Position numbers and translations under genes: made by a program | Notes under the pieces: generated by a model | The model's input: only the letters and a program-made list of their open reading frames with translations | Database searches by the model: none | Told to the model about the DNA's origin: nothing | Shown: piece by piece, positions 35,331 to 43,409 of the stretch | Position numbering within the stretch: position 1 is the first letter of the stretch | Layout of the letters: the number at the start of each line of letters is the position of its first letter | Assembly (NCBI RefSeq): GCF_947503875.1 | Contig: NZ_CANNFH010000005.1 | Span: forward strand, 248,001 to 312,000 | Source: an uncultured Polaribacter sp. | GTDB taxonomy: Bacteria; Bacteroidota; Bacteroidia; Flavobacteriales; Flavobacteriaceae | Direction: 5' to 3' | DNA: 64,000 nucleotides

Positions 35331-35351
35331 ATTGGTATTTTTTCATAATAG

Positions 35352-35423
35352 AGCGAAAGACGGGATTTGAACCCGCGACCCCCACCTTGGCAAGGTGATG
35401 CTCTACCCCTGAGCTACTTTCGC
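35352..35423 (-). tRNA. tRNA-Gly (GCC)
   Basis: A 72-nt cloverleaf: acceptor GCGAAAG/CTTTCGC, D-arm with AGGGGTA, anticodon loop TTGCCAA, T-arm CGGG-TTCAAAT-CCCG. It is second in the tRNA-Asn-Gly-Leu transcript. Confidence 0.96.
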
Positions 35424-35445
35424 AGTCATTATTATTATGAAATTG

Positions 35446-35519
35446 CTCCTCTTCTTGGGCTCGAACCAAGGACCCTCTGATTAACAGTCAGATGCTCTAA
35501 CCAACTGAGCTAAAGAGGA
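35446..35519 (-). tRNA. tRNA-Asn (GTT)
   Basis: A 74-nt cloverleaf: acceptor TCCTCTT/AAGAGGA with discriminator G, D-arm GCTCAGTTGGTTAGAGC, anticodon loop CTGTTAA, T-arm CTTGG-TTCGAGC-CCAAG. The promoter TATATTTG (minus strand, 35558-35551) lies about 30 bases upstream and serves all three tRNAs. Confidence 0.96.
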
Positions 35520-35707
35520 GTTTGCTACGGGTATTTCCGTTTTGCGAGTGCAAATATATATCTTTTTACAATATCACCAAACAAAAAGTAGAAAAAAAAA
35601 TATTTTTTTTATTTTGCTTTTTATAATACAAATAAATTCTTGCTTTTATAGCAAATATTGTATTTTTGTTTATTCCTATAAGCTTATAAAAAAGCAGAAA
35701 TTATAAT

Positions 35708-38443
35708 ATGGATAAATTTTCGTTTTTAAACGCAGCACACACAGGCTTTATAGCCGATTTATACGATAAATATTTAACAAACCCAGATACGGTTGAACCG
35801 AGTTGGAGAAGTTTTTTTCAGGGCTATGATTTGGCCAATGAAAATTATTCTTTAACAGATGAAGATGAAGCTACAGAAATTCCGCAAGAAGTTAAAAAGG
35901 AGTTTTTAGTAGTAGATCTTATTAATGGTTACAGAACACGTGGGCATTTATTTACCAAGACAAACCCAGTTAGAGAAAGAAGACAATATCAGCCTACATT
36001 AGATCTTGAGAATTTTGGTTTAACAGATGCTGATTTAGAGTTGGAATTTTCTGCAGGTGAAGTTTTAGGATTAGGTAAAGTGAAACTTTCTGAAATTATC
36101 AGTCACTTACAAAAGGTTTATTGTGACTCTATTGGTGTAGAGTACATGTACATGCGTAATCCAGATAAGCTGAAATGGTGGCAGAAACGATTGAATGAAA
36201 ATTACAATCACCCAAGTTATTCTAATGACGCTAAGAAATATATTCTTTCTAAATTAAATCAGGCAGTAACTTTTGAGAGCTTTTTGCAAACAAAATATGT
36301 TGGTCAAAAACGTTTTTCTTTAGAAGGAGGAGAAGCTTTAATACCTGGGATTAGTGTAGCTCTAAGAGATGCTGCAGAAATTTATGGAGTTAAAGAATGT
36401 GTATTAGGTATGGCACATAGAGGTAGGTTAAATACCTTGGTAAACATTTTTAAAAAACCAGTTAGAGATTTATTTAGTGAATTTGAAGGAAAGGATTTTG
36501 AAGATGATGATATTGATGGAGATGTAAAATACCACTTAGGTTTAACTTTAAGTAAAACCTATAGAGATGGTAATGAGATAAAAATGAATTTAGTTCCAAA
36601 TCCGTCTCATTTAGAAACTGTTGCTGCAGTTGCAGAAGGAATTACAAGAGCTAAAATAGATAGAAAATATAATGGAGACTCTGGTAAAATTCTACCAATA
36701 GTCATTCATGGAGATGCTGCTATTGCTGGCCAAGGTATTGCTTATGAAGTAGTGCAAATGGCAAAGTTAAATGGCTATAAAACAGGTGGAACCATTCATA
36801 TTGTAGTAAACAACCAAGTTGGTTTTACTACCAATTATTTAGATGCACGTTCTAGTACGTATTGTACAGATGTTGGTAAAGTAACCTTATCGCCAGTTTT
36901 ACATGTTAATGCAGACGATACAGAAGCTGTTTGCCATGCAATGCAAATGGCATTAGAATTTAGAATGCGTTTTAAAACAGATGTTTTTATAGATCTTTTA
37001 GGATATAGAAAATACGGACATAATGAAGGTGATGAGCCTCGTTTTACACAACCAAAACTTTACAAAACTATTTCTAAGCATAAAAATGTAAAGGAGTTAT
37101 ATGCTCAACAATTGCTAGATGAAGGAAGCATAGAAAAAAGCTACGTTTCTGAAATTACTAGTGAGTTTAAGGGGATGTTAGAAAGGGAGTTTGATGAATC
37201 TAAGAAAGTAGAAACATCAAAAGTAAAAGAATTTATGCAATCTACTTGGGAAGGTTTTGATAGAGAAGACCTGTCTACAATGTTAGAAAAAGTAGATACT
37301 TCTTATAAAATAGAAGGTTTAAAAAATATTGCAAAAGTTGTTTCTACCGTGCCAGAAGGCGCTAAGTTTTTAAGAAAAGCAGAGCGTATTTTAAAAACTA
37401 GAGATAAAATGGCTTTTGAAACCAATGAATTAGATTGGGGAATGGCAGAAAATTTAGCTTACGGTTCTTTGATGGAAGAGGGTTTTAATGTACGTATTTC
37501 TGGACAAGATGTAGAAAGAGGAACTTTTTCGCATAGGCATGCTATTTTAAGGGATGAAATTACAGAAGAAAGAATTAATTTGCTAAACACAAATCCAGAC
37601 AATAAAGGGCAAATGTATATTTACAATTCTTTATTATCTGAATATGGGGTTTTAGGTTTTGATTATGGTTATGCCATGGCAAACCCAAACACGTTAACTA
37701 TTTGGGAAGCTCAGTTTGGAGATTTTTCTAATGGTGCGCAAATTATGTTTGACCAATATATTTCTGCTGCAGAAGACAAATGGAAACTGCAAAACGGAAT
37801 TGTGGTTTTATTGCCTCATGGTTATGAAGGACAAGGTTCTGAGCATTCATCTGCAAGAATAGAACGTTATTTACAATTGTGTGCAGAAGATAATATGACA
37901 GTTGCAAACTGTACAACACCAGCAAACTTTTATCATTTGTTGCGTAGGCAAATGAAACGTGATTATAGAAAACCTTTAATTGTATTTACACCAAAAAGTT
38001 TATTGCGTCATCCTAAAGTTATTTCATCTATGGAAGATTTGGCAACAGGAGAATTTCAAGAAATAATAGATGATACATTAAACCCTAAAAAGGTGAAGAA
38101 ATTGGTGTTTTGTATGGGTAAATTCTATTATGATCTTTTAGAGGAAAGAGAAAATTTAGAAAGAGAAGATGTTGCCTTGGTAAGAATAGAGCAGCTGTTT
38201 CCTTTACATTTAGAAAAATTACAGCAGGTAATAGATAGATACCCTAATGTAACAGATTATGTTTGGGCACAAGAAGAGCCAAGAAATATGGGTGCATGGA
38301 GTTTTATGTTAGAACGTTTTGATTTGGTAAAATTAAATGTTTGTTCTCGTAAATATTATGCAGTGCCTGCAGCTGGTTCTAGTACGCGTTTTAAAAAGCG
38401 TCATAAAGCAGTAATCGATAGTGTTTTTAATACGTCTGAGTAA
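35708..38443 (+). CDS. sucA: 2-oxoglutarate dehydrogenase E1 component
   Basis: The thiamine-diphosphate-dependent decarboxylase of the TCA-cycle 2-oxoglutarate dehydrogenase complex. The N-terminal E2-binding segment (AHTGFIADLYDKYLTNPDTV, WRSFFQGYD) and the ThDP motif GDAAIAGQG with NNQVGFTT are present. Also conserved are GMAHRGRLNTLVNI, HNEGDEPRFTQP, and the transketolase part with LPHGYEGQGSEHSSAR. At 911 residues it is normal. The promoter is TTG (35640) and TATTTTTG (35661-35668), 18 bases apart. sucB follows after a palindromic repeat. Confidence 0.97.
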   Translation: MDKFSFLNAAHTGFIADLYDKYLTNPDTVEPSWRSFFQGYDLANENYSLTDEDEATEIPQEVKKEFLVVDLINGYRTRGHLFTKTNPVRERRQYQPTLDLENFGLTDADLELEFSAGEVLGLGKVKLSEIISHLQKVYCDSIGVEYMYMRNPDKLKWWQKRLNENYNHPSYSNDAKKYILSKLNQAVTFESFLQTKYVGQKRFSLEGGEALIPGISVALRDAAEIYGVKECVLGMAHRGRLNTLVNIFKKPVRDLFSEFEGKDFEDDDIDGDVKYHLGLTLSKTYRDGNEIKMNLVPNPSHLETVAAVAEGITRAKIDRKYNGDSGKILPIVIHGDAAIAGQGIAYEVVQMAKLNGYKTGGTIHIVVNNQVGFTTNYLDARSSTYCTDVGKVTLSPVLHVNADDTEAVCHAMQMALEFRMRFKTDVFIDLLGYRKYGHNEGDEPRFTQPKLYKTISKHKNVKELYAQQLLDEGSIEKSYVSEITSEFKGMLEREFDESKKVETSKVKEFMQSTWEGFDREDLSTMLEKVDTSYKIEGLKNIAKVVSTVPEGAKFLRKAERILKTRDKMAFETNELDWGMAENLAYGSLMEEGFNVRISGQDVERGTFSHRHAILRDEITEERINLLNTNPDNKGQMYIYNSLLSEYGVLGFDYGYAMANPNTLTIWEAQFGDFSNGAQIMFDQYISAAEDKWKLQNGIVVLLPHGYEGQGSEHSSARIERYLQLCAEDNMTVANCTTPANFYHLLRRQMKRDYRKPLIVFTPKSLLRHPKVISSMEDLATGEFQEIIDDTLNPKKVKKLVFCMGKFYYDLLEERENLEREDVALVRIEQLFPLHLEKLQQVIDRYPNVTDYVWAQEEPRNMGAWSFMLERFDLVKLNVCSRKYYAVPAAGSSTRFKKRHKAVIDSVFNTSE

Positions 38444-38452
38444 GTTGCGTTA

Positions 38453-38550
38453 AGGATTGAAACGGCATCCTTTTTACTGAGTTTGATTGATTACGCTTTT
38501 TTAGCGTAATTGTAGAAAACTTAGTAAAAAGATATAGTGGAAAGCCTGTT
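38453..38550. repeat. dispersed hairpin repeat between sucA and sucB
   Basis: The outer stem CTTTTTACTGAGTTT (38470-38484) pairs with AAACTTAGTAAAAAG (38517-38531). A nested hairpin TTACGC/GCGTAA occupies 38491-38509. The flanks GATTGAAACGGCATCC and GATATAGTGGAAAGCC are shared with the copies at 39949, 56540 and 58141. In the transcript it could fold and alter the sucA/sucB ratio. Confidence 0.75.
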
Positions 38551-38622
38551 AAAACGCCCAAAAAATAAATAATAAAATAATTAAATGCTAAAATTAGTTT
38601 AGCGCAAGTAAATTTAGAAACC

Positions 38623-39846
38623 ATGAGTGTTTTAGAAATGAAAGTTCCTTCTCCAGGAGAATCAATTACAGAAGTAGAAATTGCAACTTGGTTAGTTGAA
38701 GATGGAGATTATGTTGAAAAAGATCAACCAATTGCAGAGGTAGATTCTGACAAAGCTACTTTAGAATTGCCTGCAGAAGAAAGTGGAATTATTACCTTAA
38801 AAGCAGAAGAAGGTGATGCTGTGGCTGTTGGAGAGGTTGTTTGTTTAATAGACACTAGTGCTGCAAAACCAGCAGACAGTGAGGAGTCTTCAGCAAGCAG
38901 TGAGCAGTCAAAACCAGAAGAACCAAAAGCTAAAAGTGAACAGCCAAAACCTGAAACAGCAACTTACGCTACAGGAACTGCTTCTCCTGCTGCTAAAAAA
39001 GTATTGGCAGAAAAAGGGATAGACGCAAAATCTGTAAAAGGAACTGGTAAAGATGGTAGAATTACCAAAGAAGATGCTGTAAAAGCGGTGCCTTCTATGG
39101 GAACTCAGCCAGCAAATGGAACACGTGGTACAGCGCGTAAAAAAATGTCTATGTTGCGTAGAAAAGTTGCAGAGCGTTTGGTAGCTGTAAAAAGCGAAAC
39201 AGCTATGTTAACTACCTTTAATGAGGTTAATATGCAACCTATTTTTGATTTACGTAAACAATTTAAAGAAGACTTTAAAGCAAAGCACGGTGTTGGTTTA
39301 GGGTTTATGTCTTTCTTTACTTTAGCGGTAGTTAGAGCTTTAAAAATGTATCCAGATGTAAACTCTATGATAGATGGAGATTACCAAATAAAGCACGATT
39401 TTCAGGATATTTCTATAGCAGTTTCTGGCCCAAAAGGATTAATGGTGCCTGTAATTAGAAATGCAGAAAACCTGTCTTTTAGAGGCGTAGAAAGTGAGGT
39501 AAAACGCTTGGCAATTAGAGCAAGAGATGGGCAAATTACTATAGATGAAATGACTGGTGGAACTTTTACCATTACCAATGGTGGTGTGTTTGGTTCTATG
39601 TTATCTACGCCAATTATTAATCCGCCACAAAGTGGAATTTTAGGAATGCACAATATTGTTAACAGACCAATGGCAGTAAATGGTGATGTTATTATTCAGC
39701 CAATTATGTATGTGGCTTTATCTTACGATCATAGAATTGTAGATGGTAGAGAATCTGTTGGTTTTTTAGTTGCTGTTAAAGAAGCGCTAGAAAATCCTGT
39801 AGAATTGTTAATGGATAACAATCCAACAAAAGCATTAGAAATGTAA
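38623..39846 (+). CDS. sucB: dihydrolipoyllysine succinyltransferase (2-oxoglutarate dehydrogenase E2)
   Basis: The lipoyl-bearing core of the 2-oxoglutarate dehydrogenase complex. The lipoyl domain (1-78) carries the lysine in [13 protein letters not shown] Glu/Ser/Pro-rich linker and an E1/E3-binding domain ([20 protein letters not shown]) follow. The acyltransferase domain ends with the catalytic [16 protein letters not shown] (His near 377). Length is 407 aa. The E3 gene is not in the window. Confidence 0.97.
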   Translation: MSVLEMKVPSPGESITEVEIATWLVEDGDYVEKDQPIAEVDSDKATLELPAEESGIITLKAEEGDAVAVGEVVCLIDTSAAKPADSEESSASSEQSKPEEPKAKSEQPKPETATYATGTASPAAKKVLAEKGIDAKSVKGTGKDGRITKEDAVKAVPSMGTQPANGTRGTARKKMSMLRRKVAERLVAVKSETAMLTTFNEVNMQPIFDLRKQFKEDFKAKHGVGLGFMSFFTLAVVRALKMYPDVNSMIDGDYQIKHDFQDISIAVSGPKGLMVPVIRNAENLSFRGVESEVKRLAIRARDGQITIDEMTGGTFTITNGGVFGSMLSTPIINPPQSGILGMHNIVNRPMAVNGDVIIQPIMYVALSYDHRIVDGRESVGFLVAVKEALENPVELLMDNNPTKALEM

Positions 39847-39909
39847 CCCAAAATTTGGGTTTATAAGTATGTAAAACTGCGCTTGGCAACGTTTCTCATA
39901 AAAATATTA

Positions 39910-39941
39910 AAATCCTGAGTTTTTACTCAGGATTTTTTTTG
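39910..39941 (+). terminator. rho-independent terminator after sucB
   Basis: The stem AATCCTGAGT/ACTCAGGATT with a TTTT loop is followed by eight T, 64 bases after the sucB stop. Confidence 0.9.
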
Positions 39942-39948
39942 TTTGTAG

Positions 39949-40018
39949 CTTTTTCCTGCTTTACACTATATCTTTTTTTCGTTCCTCAAAAAAGGATGTC
40001 GTTTCAATCAGGGCTAAA
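39949..40018. repeat. dispersed hairpin repeat, inverted relative to the copy at 38453
   Basis: Read on the minus strand: GATTGAAACGACATCC, then CTTTTTT-GAGGAACG-AAAAAAAG, then ATATAGTGTAAAGCAGGA. The stem is shorter than in the sucA copy but the flanks match. The rest of the 39847-40212 gap holds the sucB terminator and the promoter of the next gene. Confidence 0.7.
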
Positions 40019-40212
40019 CTTGTTTGCTAGCTTTATGCTTCCAAGAATTTTGTAAATTACTGCATAATTACCTTTGCTATGAAAGTTACAGCAGAAAAAT
40101 AGAACAACTGTGGTGTTTAAAAAAACATTAAAACAACGTTATATTTGTATGTAACGTTATGGCTTATTAAGAAACCACAATTGAACAAACTAATAACAGT
40201 AATAATTAAAAT

Positions 40213-41436
40213 ATGAAAAAGAAACTAATTCTTATACTAGCTTTACTTGTATGCACCTATTCCTATTCCCAAATTAGATTCGAAAAAGGATATTATATAA
40301 ATAATGATGATGAAAAAATTAACTGTTTCATTAAAAATATTGACTGGAGAAGTAACCCAACAAAGTTTGACTTTAAATTGACCGAACAAAGTGACTCTAA
40401 AAAATTAAATATAAATTTAGTAAAAGAATTTGGAATTAATAACACCTCAAAATATATAAGATGTACCGTAAATATTGATAGGTCAACTGAAAATGTAAAT
40501 AAATTAAGTAATGATAAAAACCCTATTTTCACTAAAGAACAACTTTTTTTAAAAGTATTAATAGAAGGTAAAAACGCTTTGTATGAGTATATTGATAATA
40601 ATTTAAAACGATTTTTTTTCAAAAATAGTAATTTAAGTATTGAGCAATTAGTATTTAAAACTTATTCTACGGCTAGTGGTAATTATTATGGTGAGAATAA
40701 TTTGTTTAGACAACAACTTTTAAATAACTTAAAATGTCCAAAATTTACAAGCAATAGATTTAAAAATTTGAAATACAAAAAGAAAGAATTACTAGATTTA
40801 TTTATTGACTACAATGAATGCTTTAATAAGACAGATACAAATTTTGAAACAACAAAAAAGAGAGATATTTTCAATTTAAATATTAGACCTCGTTTAGTAA
40901 GTACCTCTTTAGAAATTAACTCAATTTTTGAATTCAGAAATGCAGATTTTGGAAATAAAACTGTTTTTGGTATAGGAGTTGAAGCAGAATTTATCTTGCC
41001 TTTTAATAAAAACAAGTGGGCTATTATTATTGAACCTACATATCAAAATTTAAAGACTGAAACAACTGTTAATACGCGTACTTTTTTTGGAGGAGAGTTA
41101 ACCACAATAATTAATTATAAGACAATTGAATTTCCTGTGGGCGTTAGGCATTATTTATTTTTAAGTAATAATTCAAAACTTTTTATAAATGCTTCATACG
41201 TAACAGGATTTACATTGAATTCAACAAGCGAATACGAAAGAAAAGATGGGTTTGATTTAGAGCCTTTAGAAATTAAATCAAGAGATAACTTAGCCTTTGG
41301 ATTTGGTTATAATTATAGAGATAGCTATAGTTTAGAATTAAGATACCAAACAAATAGAGATATTTTTAGTGATGATGTTACTGTAAAAACAGGCTACAAT
41401 TCATTTTCAATAATATTGGGATATTCATTTTTTTAA
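40213..41436 (+). CDS. exported protein with C-terminal outer-membrane beta-barrel (hypothetical)
   Basis: A 407-residue protein with signal peptide MKKKLILILALLVCTYSYSQ. Residues about 25-215 are Lys/Asn-rich without a recognised domain. From about 220 to the end alternating strands (RLVSTSLEINSIFEF, FGIGVEAEFILPF, EFPVGVRHYLF) end in a final aromatic residue (ILGYSFF), as in outer-membrane barrels. Promoter TATATTTG lies at 40140-40147, overlapped by two AACGTTAT repeats (40135-40142, 40153-40160). Function is unknown; similar proteins are common and often mislabelled. Confidence 0.8.
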   Translation: MKKKLILILALLVCTYSYSQIRFEKGYYINNDDEKINCFIKNIDWRSNPTKFDFKLTEQSDSKKLNINLVKEFGINNTSKYIRCTVNIDRSTENVNKLSNDKNPIFTKEQLFLKVLIEGKNALYEYIDNNLKRFFFKNSNLSIEQLVFKTYSTASGNYYGENNLFRQQLLNNLKCPKFTSNRFKNLKYKKKELLDLFIDYNECFNKTDTNFETTKKRDIFNLNIRPRLVSTSLEINSIFEFRNADFGNKTVFGIGVEAEFILPFNKNKWAIIIEPTYQNLKTETTVNTRTFFGGELTTIINYKTIEFPVGVRHYLFLSNNSKLFINASYVTGFTLNSTSEYERKDGFDLEPLEIKSRDNLAFGFGYNYRDSYSLELRYQTNRDIFSDDVTVKTGYNSFSIILGYSFF

Positions 41437-41470
41437 TAAGGTAAGCAAAATTCAAAAAAATATTAAAAGA

Positions 41471-41599
41471 ATGGTAATTGTAGCACCAACAGGTGTTGCT
41501 GCAATTAATGCAAAAGGTGTAACTATTCATTCGTTTTTTCAAATGCCTTTTGGGCCTATTTTACCAAATCAGCCACCAAATAACCAACAATGTGTATAA
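41471..41599 (+). pseudogene. duplicated internal fragment of the downstream helicase gene
   Basis: Bases 41471-41593 match 43546-43668 inside the helicase gene with only four differences in 123. Three are at third codon positions (GGT/GGC, CAT/CAC, TCG/TCA) and are silent; the last changes CGT to TGT at the edge. The frame would encode MVIVAPTGVAAINAKG and onward for 42 residues, then stop. It lacks the Walker A segment and everything after motif I, so it cannot be a helicase. Similarity seems to fade upstream over about 30 bases (AAAATT then TTAAAAGAATGG). Confidence 0.85.
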
Positions 41600-41685
41600 T
41601 TTATTACTATTATTGGCAACTTTGGGAAGTTTTTTTGCACTTCAAGTGTAGAGAATTTTTACTAACTTTACACTAAATCAACGCC
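41594..41685 (+). repeat. cassette-like intergenic repeat, copy 1
   Basis: It shares ordered blocks with 42465-42561: GTATAA at the left, TTTGCAC in the middle, AATTTTTACTA then CTTTAC, and ACTAAATCAACGC at the right. The rest of the 375-base gap up to 41811 has another ACGCCTATAAC motif (about 41714) and no convincing gene. Confidence 0.5.
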
Positions 41686-41811
41686 AGAAAACATAGACAA
41701 TTACTTTACTACGCCTATAACAGCACTTTACCTAATAGAAACGACAATTTCACTCATTTTGATTTTTTAATAAGATAAACTGACCTTAAATTCGTATGAA
41801 ATAAGAACTAA

Positions 41812-42462
41812 ATGAAAAAAGTGCTTTACATATTATTCTTTTTATTCATAAACATCTCTTTATTATTTGCTCAAGAGAATAAAAAAAGAACTTATGAAAT
41901 TTCAGTTATTAGTCAACCTCAAAAAGTTGAATTAATCGAATACGAAAACGGAAAGTATGTTGGAAATGTAATTACAGTAATCACACAAGGAAAATGGAAA
42001 ACAGGATGGTTAATCCGAACTTGGAGAGATATTTGGAATATTGAAGATGAAGAAATAGTTGATAAAAACCAGATAGACAAAAAAGTTGTAAAAAATTTAA
42101 TGAACGAACTCAAAAAAAATGAAATTGAAACTATAAAAAAGTGCAGTAAAGATCAAGAATGTAATAAATACGGATTTCTTGACGGCGGAGAAGTTTCATT
42201 TAAAATTGAATCAACTCAAATTGAACGAGAATATGGATTTGTAGAGATCTACCCTTTAAAAGAGAATAATAAAGAGAAAATTGAATTACGCATTAAAGCA
42301 CAGAATCTAATTACAATTGTTTATAAACACATTAATTTAGAACAAAAATTCTCTGAACTGTTCAAACGACTTCCAAGAGGTTATTATAATTGGTATCAAG
42401 CAAGTGGACATTCGATAGTGACAATAAAAAACAGAAAGCGAAAAAATAAATATGTTTGGTAA
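41812..42462 (+). CDS. exported hypothetical protein (accessory)
   Basis: A 216-residue protein with signal peptide MKKVLYILFFLFINISLLFA then QENKKR. No family is recognised. The mature part is highly charged, with a Lys/Glu-rich middle (about 80-105), a CSKDQEC pair of cysteines and a basic tail (KNRKRKNKYVW). Arg is often CGA and Gly mostly GGA, unlike the core genes around it, which use AGA/CGT and more GGT. It lies between two related intergenic repeats, which suggests acquisition as a unit. Confidence 0.7.
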   Translation: MKKVLYILFFLFINISLLFAQENKKRTYEISVISQPQKVELIEYENGKYVGNVITVITQGKWKTGWLIRTWRDIWNIEDEEIVDKNQIDKKVVKNLMNELKKNEIETIKKCSKDQECNKYGFLDGGEVSFKIESTQIEREYGFVEIYPLKENNKEKIELRIKAQNLITIVYKHINLEQKFSELFKRLPRGYYNWYQASGHSIVTIKNRKRKNKYVW

Positions 42463-42464
42463 TA

Positions 42465-42561
42465 GCGTATAAACTTTATTGCTATTAATGGCTTATTTTG
42501 GAAAAGTGTTTGCACACTTTTTATTCAGTAATTTTTACTAGCTTTACTACTAAATTAACGC
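42465..42561 (+). repeat. cassette-like intergenic repeat, copy 2
   Basis: It begins GCGTATAAAC three bases after the preceding stop and ends ACTAAATTAACGC, so its ends are short inverted repeats (GCGT/ACGC). It carries the same internal blocks as copy 1 at 41594. It separates two orphan genes. Confidence 0.5.
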
Positions 42562-42605
42562 AGTAAAGCTTATGTAAATAGGCTACCACACATTTTAAAA
42601 AACCA

Positions 42606-43268
42606 ATGATTGAAAAATTAATAGAAAGAACAAATACGACCGAATTCTATCAAAATGGGCATTTACATTTGACTGAATTAAAAGGTCAAACTAGTCAATA
42701 TAAAAAAATGGAATTCAATTTTGTGGTTGAAGAGCAAGACGATTTTGGAAAAATGCATAATATTGAGCATTGGAGATTAATTGCTCATGAAACAATAGAT
42801 TTTAACGGAATTTACGCTGACTTGTATCTTCCCTACATTAAGCTGAAAATTTTAATTGACCATCCACTACTTTGGACTTATAATAAGGCAGAATTGGAAT
42901 GTGAACTAATAAAGTATCCAGAAAATCCAAGCGAATTTATGGGCGATTTATTTTTTGAATATGAAAAAGTTGCTGGAAATTGGATTCCGCTTCACAAGAA
43001 TTTTTGGGACCTGAATGAATATTATAAACAAAACGGAAAGCGGAATTTGTCAATACCAAAACCTTTAAAAGAATCGATTGAAAAAGTTTGTAAAAAACAC
43101 GGAATAGATTTTAAAGTAAAAAAGGAAACAGATGGATATGATAAAGGTTATTCGAATAGACCAAATGCTAAACTTCTGATTTTTGGAAATGAAGATATTA
43201 GTCCAAACAATTTTAATTTAGGTCAACCATATATAATTGCCGATGAATTTATTGCAAATCGAAAATAA
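42606..43268 (+). CDS. cytosolic hypothetical protein (accessory)
   Basis: A 220-residue protein without signal peptide or membrane helix. No family is recognised. It is rich in aromatic residues (EHWRLIAHETIDF, HPLLWTYNKAELE, VAGNWIPLHKNFWDLNEYYK), which suggests a folded globular domain. Some codon choices (ACG, CGG, GGA) differ from core neighbours. It may have an immunity or defence-type role like many such orphans, but nothing in the sequence shows that. Confidence 0.65.
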   Translation: MIEKLIERTNTTEFYQNGHLHLTELKGQTSQYKKMEFNFVVEEQDDFGKMHNIEHWRLIAHETIDFNGIYADLYLPYIKLKILIDHPLLWTYNKAELECELIKYPENPSEFMGDLFFEYEKVAGNWIPLHKNFWDLNEYYKQNGKRNLSIPKPLKESIEKVCKKHGIDFKVKKETDGYDKGYSNRPNAKLLIFGNEDISPNNFNLGQPYIIADEFIANRK

Positions 43269-43409
43269 AAAGGGTACAACAACCCATATAACAAATAAAA
43301 AAATATTTTTTTACAATTTCTCAAATTCTCCATTCGATAAAAGAGCGTTTTACTAAAACTACTTAGTCAAAATAATTTTTAATTTTTTACCTTGCCATAA
43401 AAAGCTAAA

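Noticed and set aside
41471..41599. Fragment as a genuine small protein gene
   Set aside because: It is an in-frame slice of the helicase with no start signal or independent family, ending at a recombination joint.
41594..42561. Canonical integron attC sites
   Set aside because: The intergenic repeats lack the RYYYAAC and GTTRRRY core pair in the required arrangement, and no integrase is in the window; reported only as cassette-like.
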